DNA from: Candidatus Aminicenantota bacterium
GTDB lineage: Bacteria; Acidobacteriota; Aminicenantia; Aminicenantales; Aminicenantaceae
Reading direction: 5' to 3'
DNA: 21,031 nt
NCBI GenBank assembly: GCA_030673995.1
Contig: DAOUYU010000006.1
Span: 1-21,031 of the forward strand
The notes under the pieces are model-generated. The model was not told the origin of the DNA. It saw only the letters and a program-made list of their open reading frames with translations, and did no database searches. How positions within the stretch are numbered: the first letter of the stretch is position 1; every line of letters starts with the position of its first letter. Both the position numbers and the translations under genes were made by a program. Below are positions 13,329 to 20,763 of the stretch, piece after piece.

Positions 13329-15710
13329 ATGAAGCGCTTGAGATCGAGTTTATTCTTTAAGATATTTTTCGTCTTTCTCTTTTTAAGCTGTTTTTCTCTC
13401 AACTCATGCAAAAAAGAGCAGACTGTTATCGGTCCTTCTGAAGAATATTATGCTGTATCTATTGAATTAAAAAGAGTTATTGATCATGAAATGCGTGACA
13501 AGCAGCTCCCTGCTCTTTCTCTTTCCCTTGTGGATGACCAGGAAATCGTATGGGCAGAAGGATTTGGGATGGCTGATCCTGAGCAGAACATCCCTGCTAC
13601 CATGGAGACGGTTTACCGCATAGGTTCTGTATCAAAACTTTTCACGGATATCGCCATAATGCAGTTTTTCGAGCATGGCGATCTTTTCCTTGATGTTCCC
13701 GTAATCCAGTACCTTCCCGATTTTAAGCCCAAAAACCCTTTTAAGAAACCTATTACTCTCAGACACCTTATGTCGCATCGCTCCGGGCTCGTACGGGAAC
13801 CACCTGTTGGGAATTATTTTGATCCTACAGAATTCTCACTCGCCCAGACTATAGAGAGTCTGAATGAGACACAATTGGTCTATAAGCCCGGAGATCAAAC
13901 AAAGTATTCAAACGCAGGCATTGCTGCTGTCGGCTTTGCCCTTGAATCCACACAGAAAGAGCCTTTCCCTCAATATCTCAAACGTTCGGTGCTTCAGCCT
14001 ATGGGGCTTGTAAAGAGCTCCTTCGAACCTGAGGAGCTGATAATAAAGGATTTAGCCAAGGCTTTTATGTGGACCCATGACGGACGGATCTTTGAAGCAC
14101 CCACCTTCGAGCTAGGTATGGCTCCAGCAGGTTGCATGTACTCTACGGTGACCGACCTGGCTCGATTTCTCAGTGTCCTTTTTAACGGAGGAAAAGGTCC
14201 CGAGGAACAGGTCCTGAAGAAGGATTCACTCGAGGTGATGTGGACACCGCAATTTTCCAAGCCCGAAGAGAAGGAAGGATTCGGCATCGGTTTCAATATT
14301 TCAGAGTTTGAGGGTTTTCGCTGTATCGGTCACAGTGGAGCTATTTACGGTTTCGCGACACAGTTGTCTGCTCTTCCTGAAGTAAAGCTTGGCGTTTCTG
14401 TGGTGACAACCATGGATGCGGCCAATTCGGTCATTAAACGCATTGCTAACCATGCTCTCGAGCTCATGCTGGCTGTTCGCAAGGGAGAACCGCTTCCAAA
14501 GATGAAACTGACCAAACCTGTTAATCCTTCACTGGCGCGCCGCCTAAAGGGCCGCTATGAAAGAGATGAACAGAGATTTGATCTTGTTGAGCGAAACGGC
14601 CGGCTTTTTATGATGAAGAGAGAGCTCTTTATGGAGCTTAAATCTCTAGGAAGCAGATTAGTAGTAGACGATAGGCATGTCTATGGTCCGGAGATTGTTA
14701 TCAGGGGAGAAGAACTTCTCATTGAAAACAAAGCTTTCATGCGGGAGGAAGTCCCAAAGCCAGAGCTTATACCCTGGCATATGAGAGGATTAATCGGTGA
14801 GTACGGATGGGATCACAACACTCTTTACATTCTGGAAAAGGAAGGACAGCTCCACGCGCAAATCGAATGGTTCTTTTCCTATCCTCTGGAAAGAAAATCA
14901 GCTAACACCTATGCCTTTCCCGACTATGGCCTCTACCATGGGGAAAAACTGATTTTCACCAGAGACAAGAAACGTCGAGCCACGCAGGTGGAGGCGGCAA
15001 ATGTCGTCTTCAAACGCAGGACAGTGAGTACAGAAGTGGGTGAGGCCTTTACAATCACTCCGGTCAAGCCGATCGAAGAATTGAGGGAGCTTGCACTCCA
15101 GGCTCAACCTCCACAGGAGGAAGGTAGATTTTTACCGCCTGACCTTGTGGATCTTTCCAACCTGGACCGTACCATCAGGTTCGATATCCGGTATGCTAAG
15201 ACCAACAATTTCATGAGTACGCGCTTTTACAAGAGATCCAAAGCATTTCTGCAAAGGAAGGCAGCCGAAGCACTGCTTCGAGCTCATAAGAACTTGAGGA
15301 AAAAAGGATTTGGGCTGCTGATTTATGATGCCTACCGCCCCTGGTATGTAACCAAAATATTCTGGGATGCGACTCCTGAAGATAAGAAGATATTTGTAGC
15401 CAATCCCGCTCAGGGCTCACGTCACAACCGGGGGGCTGCTGTGGATTTGACGCTCTATAACCTGAGCACACGCCGCCCGGTCCAGATGGTTGGCGGATAC
15501 GATGAGATGTCCAGCCGTTCTAATGTCAATTATTTTGGCGGGACATCGTTGCAGCGATGGCATCGTGATCTCCTGCGTGATGCCATGGAGCAACAGGGAT
15601 TTACGGTATATCTACATGAATGGTGGCATTTCGATTACAAAGACTGGAAAAGGTATCCGATAATGAATCTTACTTTTGAACAGATTCTCAAGTCCCAAAA
15701 ACGTCGTTAG
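13329..15710 (+). CDS. Lipoprotein fusing a serine beta-lactamase-like domain with a VanX-type D-Ala-D-Ala dipeptidase
   Basis: The 793 residues have a lipoprotein signal with lipobox LNSC (Cys27). A class C beta-lactamase/PBP4*-like domain (about 45-385) has SVSK (Ser100, Lys103), YSN (193-195) and HSG (335-337), all three motifs of an active serine acyl enzyme. A middle stretch (about 395-575) is not recognised; part may be the beta-barrel seen after such domains. A C-terminal VanX/DdpX domain (about 600-790) has YDAYRPW (Arg670), SRHNRGAAVD with zinc ligands H699 and D706, and EWWHF with E764 and ligand H767. Both parts can act on D-alanyl ends of peptidoglycan peptides, so a role in cell-wall turnover or D-Ala-D-Ala salvage at the membrane is likely. 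ATG 13329 follows GGGAG by about 7 bases; a GTG at 13293 is in frame but without a signal start. Confidence 0.88.
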   Translation: MKRLRSSLFFKIFFVFLFLSCFSLNSCKKEQTVIGPSEEYYAVSIELKRVIDHEMRDKQLPALSLSLVDDQEIVWAEGFGMADPEQNIPATMETVYRIGSVSKLFTDIAIMQFFEHGDLFLDVPVIQYLPDFKPKNPFKKPITLRHLMSHRSGLVREPPVGNYFDPTEFSLAQTIESLNETQLVYKPGDQTKYSNAGIAAVGFALESTQKEPFPQYLKRSVLQPMGLVKSSFEPEELIIKDLAKAFMWTHDGRIFEAPTFELGMAPAGCMYSTVTDLARFLSVLFNGGKGPEEQVLKKDSLEVMWTPQFSKPEEKEGFGIGFNISEFEGFRCIGHSGAIYGFATQLSALPEVKLGVSVVTTMDAANSVIKRIANHALELMLAVRKGEPLPKMKLTKPVNPSLARRLKGRYERDEQRFDLVERNGRLFMMKRELFMELKSLGSRLVVDDRHVYGPEIVIRGEELLIENKAFMREEVPKPELIPWHMRGLIGEYGWDHNTLYILEKEGQLHAQIEWFFSYPLERKSANTYAFPDYGLYHGEKLIFTRDKKRRATQVEAANVVFKRRTVSTEVGEAFTITPVKPIEELRELALQAQPPQEEGRFLPPDLVDLSNLDRTIRFDIRYAKTNNFMSTRFYKRSKAFLQRKAAEALLRAHKNLRKKGFGLLIYDAYRPWYVTKIFWDATPEDKKIFVANPAQGSRHNRGAAVDLTLYNLSTRRPVQMVGGYDEMSSRSNVNYFGGTSLQRWHRDLLRDAMEQQGFTVYLHEWWHFDYKDWKRYPIMNLTFEQILKSQKRR

Positions 15711-15725
15711 TAAAAGAAATGTTTA

Positions 15726-15911
15726 TCACTTCACAAAACAGGAAGTATTTGAATTGCTTTCTGCTTTGGCCAGATAATTCGCAATAATTTCATTGCCAGC
15801 TTCTTTCCCTATTTTAAGCATACATGCTGAGGGAGCAGCCATCAGGCTAAATCCCACAAAAGTTATTAGAACTGCCACGATAAAGATTGCAGCTTTTTCT
15901 CTGAACTTCAT
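15726..15911 (-). CDS. Small exported peptide of 61 residues, unknown
   Basis: ATG at 15911 is preceded by a strong GAGGAG ribosome site 6 bases away, which marks it as a real gene. Residues 1-29 look like a signal peptide (basic MKFREK, hydrophobic AAIFIVAVLITFVGFSLM, then AAPSA before a Cys). Cleavage after SA would leave a 32-residue product starting Cys30, with a second Cys at 58, KIGKEAGNEIIANYLAKAE in between, and the end FVK. I recognise no family. Possibilities are a lipoprotein-like peptide (Cys30), a disulfide-bonded peptide, a secreted signal or a toxin; nothing in the neighbours decides. It is on the opposite strand to both flanking genes and ends 15 bases from the fusion gene's end. 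Confidence 0.6.
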   Translation of the reverse strand: MKFREKAAIFIVAVLITFVGFSLMAAPSACMLKIGKEAGNEIIANYLAKAESNSNTSCFVK

Positions 15912-16241
15912 TTTATTCTCCTCATTAATTTATTTTCGTTTTCATATATATATAGACGTAACAAAAGGCAAAAAGGTTTATTTTTCCTACAATTCCTACT
16001 AGATTTATAAATATAGTTGATTTATCTCAATAAGTCAAAATAAACCAATCAAAAGGTGACCCAATTTACCACTATAACTAAAATGCCTACTTTAATTGGC
16101 GAATACAGCGTTATCTTTTTATCACTTTCTTATAACAACTATTTGTCTAAAAAACCGATTTATAAGGCTTTATCTTTGATGGGAATAAAACTGGATTATG
16201 TGGTAACATGAAATTGAGAATGTAGTTAAAAGGAGGGCTCA
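15912..16241. other. 330-base AT-rich divergent spacer
   Basis: Holds the ribosome site of the small minus-strand gene and, further out, ATATATATAT at 15943-15952, which could be its -10 region on the minus strand. Near the plus gene is its Shine-Dalgarno AAAGGAGGG (16229-16237). I see no other gene, no clear plus-strand promoter and no long repeat. Confidence 0.5.
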
Positions 16242-17366
16242 ATGAAAAAAAATATCTCAGTCGTGTGGATAGTATGCAGCATACTTCTTCTTTTTTTATT
16301 CATGAACTGTGGAAAGAAAGGCAGTGAATGGGGCGGCTCTATCACTCAGGAGAACGGAGTAATCGTAGTCAAAAACCCCATAGAGCCTAAATATGGCCCT
16401 AAGGCTTTTAGCCTGGAAGAAGAGCTTTCCATCGGAGAAAGTGAAAGCAAGGAAGAATACATGTTTCAAGAGATCACCAGCATAGCTGTCAATGAAGCAG
16501 GTGATATCTACGTGGCGGATTACAAGGCTAACCATATCAAGGTATTCGATAAAGACGGCAAATACATAAGGACCTTTGGCAGAAGTGGACAGGGACCGGG
16601 TGAGCTCCAATTCCTCCGCACTATAAGCTGTACAGATCAGAATGAGATCGTAGTCGGAGGTCTCAATCGCATCTCGTACTTTAATCTAGAGGGAGAGTTT
16701 CAAAAAAGTCTCTCTATGGGCAGGCAGAGGCTCCTGACCATAGATATCGACTCCCATGGAAATATTTTCGGTTATGCGATCAACGGTGAAAAAGGAGTGT
16801 ATGAACTGCAGAAATATGATCCGGAACTCAAATATCTATCTGCGTTCGGATCTTCCCCTCTCCCGTCTGTGGCGACCGCTGGGAGTGCAAAGAGGAGTAT
16901 GTTCTTTTCTCTTCTGAGATGGGACATCATCAACAGAGACCAAATTGTTTGTGGTTATGCTGAGGAGGGCTATATTCTTAAGGTCATCGATGCTGACGGA
17001 AATTTAGTAAAGCGGATTGAAAAGAAGTATGAATCCCTGGAGATCACGCAAAAAGTTATCAAGGAACAGATTCAAGAATATCCGGAGGAAATGAGAAAAG
17101 ATCTATTTGCGCCTGAATATTACCCGCCTTTTTATTGGATGTCTTCTGATGATGAAGGTAGGATTTATGTGATCACATATGAAAAGCCCCTTAATAATGA
17201 GGGACACATATTCGATATCTTTGATGCGGATGGTGTGTATATATTGAGGACAGCCCTTAAAACAAGGCCTCATGTCATCAAGAATAACCTGTTGTATTCG
17301 GTTGAAGAAGATGAAGACGGCTTTCATGTGGTTAAGAGGTACAGGATTAACTGGAATCTTCAATGA
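16242..17366 (+). CDS. 6-bladed beta-propeller (NHL-type) lipoprotein-like protein
   Basis: The 374 residues have a signal sequence ending MNC (Cys23, weak lipobox) and a conserved lead-in ITQENGVIVVKNPIEPKYGP (34-53). NHL-like blades begin near residue 70: YMFQEITSIAVNEAGDIYVA, then IKVFDKDGKYIRTFG and GRSGQGPGEL, the typical peptide of 6-bladed beta-propeller proteins. Such proteins are abundant as paralogs in Aminicenantes and Bacteroidota; their ligands are unknown. The gene has an excellent ribosome site (AAAGGAGGG four bases from the ATG). The next gene is a clear paralog, so the pair arose by duplication. The protein probably acts in the periplasm or on the outer membrane; a binding or sensing role is inference. 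Confidence 0.85.
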   Translation: MKKNISVVWIVCSILLLFLFMNCGKKGSEWGGSITQENGVIVVKNPIEPKYGPKAFSLEEELSIGESESKEEYMFQEITSIAVNEAGDIYVADYKANHIKVFDKDGKYIRTFGRSGQGPGELQFLRTISCTDQNEIVVGGLNRISYFNLEGEFQKSLSMGRQRLLTIDIDSHGNIFGYAINGEKGVYELQKYDPELKYLSAFGSSPLPSVATAGSAKRSMFFSLLRWDIINRDQIVCGYAEEGYILKVIDADGNLVKRIEKKYESLEITQKVIKEQIQEYPEEMRKDLFAPEYYPPFYWMSSDDEGRIYVITYEKPLNNEGHIFDIFDADGVYILRTALKTRPHVIKNNLLYSVEEDEDGFHVVKRYRINWNLQ

Positions 17367-17674
17367 GGGAGTATGGTAGTTTAATTGAGTATTATTTATA
17401 TATTATTGTCTCTTAACCATTTTAATCTCCGCTGGTTATTTTTAGTTATTCGATGGTTCATTTTGGCCCGATAGCAACAGCAGTTATGCTTGTCTTCATT
17501 TTTATGCTTCCAATCTTTTTTATTTTATTTTTCTAGAGGAGGATAAGCCGATTGGAGGCCTAAGACCCTATAGCCCTAGCTTCCCGAGACCCTAAAAGAG
17601 ACAACTGAGCGAATTAAGCGGCTAATAGAAAAATACGATAGAATGAAAGAAAGGTTCATAATAAAGAGGAAAAA
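17367..17674. other. 308-base spacer between the two propeller genes, with small open frames and a gene remnant
   Basis: An ATG at 17453 opens a 27-residue hydrophobic peptide (MVHFGPIATAVMLVFIF...) ending at 17536; it has no ribosome site. AGAGGAGG at 17535-17542 looks like a strong ribosome site but has no usable gene behind it. From about 17577 a frame runs LPETLKETTERIKRLIEKYD and on to a TGA that overlaps the next ATG as ATGA. This highly charged, helix-like tail follows in-frame TAG codons and could be the end of a lost gene. A 20-base motif at 17565-17584 recurs near 20237. Confidence 0.4.
17453..17536 (+). CDS. Possible 27-residue hydrophobic peptide
   Basis: ATG to TAG frame encoding a peptide that is almost wholly hydrophobic after the first eight residues, like a single membrane helix (AVMLVFIFMLPIFFILFF). 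There is no Shine-Dalgarno sequence ahead of the ATG, so it may be chance in AT-rich DNA. Confidence 0.2.
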   Translation: MVHFGPIATAVMLVFIFMLPIFFILFF

Positions 17675-18877
17675 ATGAAGAGCAAAATTAGGGCTGTTTC
17701 GATCGTTTTATTTCTTTCAGTCTTTATTGTAGTTATTTCATTCGGCGGACAAAAAGCCGTATGGAAAGGCAAGATAGAAATTGAAGACGGTGTCAAAGTC
17801 ATTAAAAATCCAAAAGAGCCTCTTTATGGTGAGATTAAGTTTGAATTGGAAGAAGACTTAAGCATTGGCAATGAGGAAGATGAGAATTATATGTTTTATA
17901 AAGGGGTGAGCATAGATGCCGATTCATACGGGAACATTTTTGTTTTAGATATAGGGAATTATCGAATCCAAAAATATGATGGACGAGGAAACTATCTGAG
18001 AACAATAGGGCGAAAAGGCCAGGGACCTGGAGAATTTCAGAGACCTAAACATATATATCTAGATTCTTATGACAATCTCTATCTAATGGAAAGCAGAAGG
18101 ATACACACATTTGATAAGAAAGGGAGTTTTAAGAATGCTATTACCCTTTCTATGAATATGAGTTTTCCATTTGGAATAAATAAAGAAGGAAAGCTTCTAG
18201 CGAATGTTTCCTCTGGAACACGTGAAAAACCGACAATAGATATTGTCCTTATTGGTTCTAATGGAAGAAAAATAAAGACAATTGCAAGCTTTCCTGGTCA
18301 AAAGCTTGTTATAATAAGAGGAAGAATTCTTGGACATTATTATTACAATAGTTTGCTTTTCTGTCCTTTATGTGCGGAATTAGGAATTTATGGGTATTCT
18401 TCTGAATACAGACTGTTTGTTATTAATTCATCAGGAAAGATTGAGTATATAATCGAAAAGGACGAGCCCTTCAAGCCTATTACTAGGGAAGAAAAAAACA
18501 AGTCAATCGATGGATATATAGAGATTCAAAAACGGAGAAAACAAGAGCTAAGATTGTCTAGAGGTGAAGTCAAAAAGGGCTTGATATTTCCTAAATACAG
18601 ACCTTTTTACACTAGAATACTAAAGGACGATAAAGACCGCATTTATGTTCGTAGATTCAAGTCACCTTTTGATAAAGAAAATGGTAATAAATATGATCTG
18701 TTTAGCAAAGAAGGATATTATCTTTATAGGGTAATAATGCCCCCTATTCCAATTAAAATAATAAAAAATGGATGTATTTATAGAGTTAAATATGAAGAGG
18801 AGACGGAGTATTTGAGAATCAAAAGATATAAGATTAAAAACTGGAATAAGATAAAAGGGGGTGAGGAAAAACAATAA
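17675..18877 (+). CDS. 6-bladed beta-propeller protein, paralog of the preceding one
   Basis: The 400 residues have a signal peptide (about 1-25, IVLFLSVFIVVISFGG) but no lipobox Cys, unlike its neighbour. It shares the order IEDGVKVIKNPKEPLYGEIK, ELEEDLSIG, NYMFYKGVSIDADSYGNIFV and GRKGQGPGEFQRP with the protein at 16242, so the two are clearly paralogs although divergent. The C-terminus is more basic and richer in AT-biased codons (Lys, Ile, Asn) than the first copy. An AGAGG ribosome site precedes the ATG. An 11-residue frame ending in ATGA overlaps the start. Ligand and role unknown; probably periplasmic or surface exposed. It has no enzyme motif. Confidence 0.82.
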   Translation: MKSKIRAVSIVLFLSVFIVVISFGGQKAVWKGKIEIEDGVKVIKNPKEPLYGEIKFELEEDLSIGNEEDENYMFYKGVSIDADSYGNIFVLDIGNYRIQKYDGRGNYLRTIGRKGQGPGEFQRPKHIYLDSYDNLYLMESRRIHTFDKKGSFKNAITLSMNMSFPFGINKEGKLLANVSSGTREKPTIDIVLIGSNGRKIKTIASFPGQKLVIIRGRILGHYYYNSLLFCPLCAELGIYGYSSEYRLFVINSSGKIEYIIEKDEPFKPITREEKNKSIDGYIEIQKRRKQELRLSRGEVKKGLIFPKYRPFYTRILKDDKDRIYVRRFKSPFDKENGNKYDLFSKEGYYLYRVIMPPIPIKIIKNGCIYRVKYEEETEYLRIKRYKIKNWNKIKGGEEKQ

Positions 18878-18954
18878 GTTGTCCTCTTTTTTAAAATCCG
18901 TCCTTTTATAAGGACAAAAAACCACTTTATATTTTCAACTTACCCTTACTTTGT

Positions 18955-18970
18955 TTGGCATAAAATTTGC
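18955..18970 (+). promoter_or_regulatory. Candidate sigma-54 promoter of the second VWFA-related gene
   Basis: TTGGCATAAAATTTGC has GG at 18957-18958 and GC at 18969-18970, the exact 12-base offset of the -24/-12 elements, in the TGGCAnnnnnnTTGC pattern. The start of transcription would be near 18982, ten bases before the ATG at 18992 and 30 before the gene. A dyad GTCCTT-TTAT-AAGGAC at 18900-18915 is centred about 74 bases upstream of that start and could be an activator site. No RpoN or activator gene is in the window. Confidence 0.4.
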
Positions 18971-19011
18971 GGGTATTTGGCAGGGGTTTATATGAGAGAG
19001 AAAACGAACGC

Positions 19012-20211
19012 ATGAAAAAGCCCATTCTCATAATTGGAGTTTTTTTTCTGAGTCTCGCCACCTTAGCCCAGGAAATTTCCCATGATGTATCAGTTATAAA
19101 TATAGAAATTCCAGTTAGAGTATTTAAGGGGAGTAAGTTTGTAAATAACTTGACTATTCATGATTTTGAAATCTATGAGGAGGGAGAGCTACAGAAAATA
19201 GAGGCAGTCTATCTGATAAAAAAGACGGACATTGAAAGAGAAGAAACACAAATGAAAAAAGATGAAGCGAGGAAAATATTTGCTCCCCAAACTTCCAGAA
19301 GCTTTATTCTTATGTTTGAGATTTATGAATACTTTCCAAAAGTCGGAAAGGCGATAGAGTATTTCTTTAATGAAGTCTTTATGCCAGGGGACACACTAAA
19401 AGTTGTCACTCCAATTAAAGCCTACAATTTTAACGTTAAAGCTTTTGAAATGTTCCCAAAAAAAGAAATTGCTGAAAACTTAATAGGACAGGTAAGGAAA
19501 GACATGAAGTTGTGCAGTGCAGAGTATAGAGGATTGCTTAGAGAATTAGAAAATCTTAGGATAGATGAGGCAATTGATATACAACTGAAAAAATTGATGC
19601 ATTCAGATGTTATGACAAGATTAAGAAATCTTAGATATATAGGAGAAAAAAGGCTTCTTGATTTTGCATCCTTCCTTAAAAAAATGAATGGACAGAAGCA
19701 TGTTTTCCTTTTCAACCAAAAATTAGTTGTGCCTCTTTTAGGAAGAAAGTTTTCAGATTATGATATTGATTCGCTTAAAGATTTTGAAGCTTATACATAT
19801 TTTGATGCAGAAAAAGTTAACCAGGCCTTTTCTGATTCATCTATTTCCACACACTTCATTTTTTTAACAAAGACTTCAGGGCTGGGTGTTGTGAGTACAG
19901 ATAGAATATCTGTGACTTCAAGAGGCATTAATAATAGTGGCAATAGAATTCCAGATCCAGTGATGCAAGACATATCCGGGAGTTTTTTTAGTACCTTCAA
20001 GGACATAGCTCAAGCGACCGGTGGCACGGTAAATAGCTCTGCAAATGCTGCCTCTTCGTTTAAAAAAGCTGTTAATGCTTCAGAAAATTATTATCTCATT
20101 TATTATAATCCAAAAAGTTACAAAGCAGACGGAAAATTCAAGAAGATAACAGTAAAAGTCAAAGGTAAAAGATTCCGGGTAACACACCGTGCTGGGTATT
20201 TAGCAGATTGA
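19012..20211 (+). CDS. Second exported VWFA-related (Acidobacterial type) protein, metal site lost
   Basis: The 399 residues have a signal peptide (1-19, KKPILIIGVFFLSLATLA before Gln20). The same lead-in as the 11180 protein follows: HDVSVINIEIPVRVFKGSKF, VNNLTIHDFEIYEEGELQKI. The VWFA fold runs from about 96 to 385, ending NYYLIYYNPKSYKADGKFKK, then KRFRVTHRAGYLAD, the family's terminal block. The position of the MIDAS motif reads LMFEIYEY (E103 in place of the first Asp), so the usual metal-binding residues are absent. Binding to a partner without metal, or a purely structural role, is inferred. The start at 19012 follows a 7-codon frame that overlaps it as ATGA. The protein lacks the 300-residue C-terminal extension of the first copy. 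Confidence 0.78.
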   Translation: MKKPILIIGVFFLSLATLAQEISHDVSVINIEIPVRVFKGSKFVNNLTIHDFEIYEEGELQKIEAVYLIKKTDIEREETQMKKDEARKIFAPQTSRSFILMFEIYEYFPKVGKAIEYFFNEVFMPGDTLKVVTPIKAYNFNVKAFEMFPKKEIAENLIGQVRKDMKLCSAEYRGLLRELENLRIDEAIDIQLKKLMHSDVMTRLRNLRYIGEKRLLDFASFLKKMNGQKHVFLFNQKLVVPLLGRKFSDYDIDSLKDFEAYTYFDAEKVNQAFSDSSISTHFIFLTKTSGLGVVSTDRISVTSRGINNSGNRIPDPVMQDISGSFFSTFKDIAQATGGTVNSSANAASSFKKAVNASENYYLIYYNPKSYKADGKFKKITVKVKGKRFRVTHRAGYLAD

Positions 20212-20763
20212 TAAACGGACCCACTGTAACCCAAAAACCCTTTAGCCCTGGCTTCCAAATAAAGTGCATAAATGCAAAAAACGGTTAAAATACTAGAAAA
20301 GATAACATCCCACCCGAAAAATCCAACCCGCAGCTCACGGCCACAATGCGGCCTTTGTACTGCCCCGACCCGAAAAAATCCACCTTTTTTTCCTCTTGTC
20401 TGCTCGCTGCCATCCGGGCAGACGGCAAGGGAAAATCCTTGCCGCCCTTCCCAAATTCACAGTGCCGGGGCCACAATGCAGGCTCATGGCTGCTGTGAAT
20501 AACCCTACCAAAAATGAAATCGAGAATAAAATCCTGTATATTTCGTCTAATTAAATAGAAAAAAGATAAATTATTCTGATCCAGAAAAAACTGCTATTTG
20601 GTAGGAGTTTTTTGATTATTTTATATTTGTAATTGCTGTTTATAATACGAAACAAAAATAGCGCAGGTGCTTATTTCTGTTTTAGCGTGTTGACTTTTTT
20701 CTTATTTCTGATTATGATGTTAATCAGAAATAGAGGTGCGGTTTATTTCTATTAGGAGAAAAT
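20212..20763. other. 552-base gene-free stretch with a GC-rich hairpin island and the Fic promoter
   Basis: After the VWFA-related gene comes a repeated 20-mer at 20237-20256 (see the 17367 spacer). Then follows a GC-rich segment of about 180 bases (20320-20500) unlike the AT-rich flanks, with hairpins CGGCAAGG/CCTTGCCG (20423-20430/20437-20444), GTCTGC/GCAGAC (20398-20403/20418-20423) and ATTCACAG/CTGTGAAT (20455-20462/20493-20500). Exact direct repeats GGCCACAATGC lie at 20339 and 20469, and ACCCGAAAAATCCA at 20312 has a near copy at 20368. No gene is supported here; open frames through it are not gene-like. Confidence 0.6.
20671..20751 (+). promoter_or_regulatory. Promoter of the Fic gene with operator-like repeats
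   Basis: TTGACT at 20690-20695, a 17-base spacer and TATGAT at 20713-20718 make a good sigma-70 promoter. A perfect inverted repeat, ATTTCTGATT at 20704-20713 and AATCAGAAAT at 20722-20731, covers the -10 box. The 9-base unit TTATTTCTG occurs in direct order at 20671 and 20702, with one mismatch at 20743, and in reverse at 20725-20733 (one mismatch). A repressor bound here would block the promoter. Confidence 0.7.

Noticed and set aside
13329..15710. Vancomycin resistance gene vanX
   Set aside because: Only the C-terminal domain is VanX-like; there is no vanH/vanA ligase or regulator nearby, and the protein is an exported lipoprotein whereas resistance VanX is cytoplasmic.
15793..16002. Plus-strand 69-codon open frame
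   Set aside because: It overlaps the antisense small gene that has a much better ribosome site and signal peptide.
20272..20502. Open frames on both strands in the GC-rich island
   Set aside because: No ribosome site, no recognisable residues, and the DNA is dominated by inverted and direct repeats.
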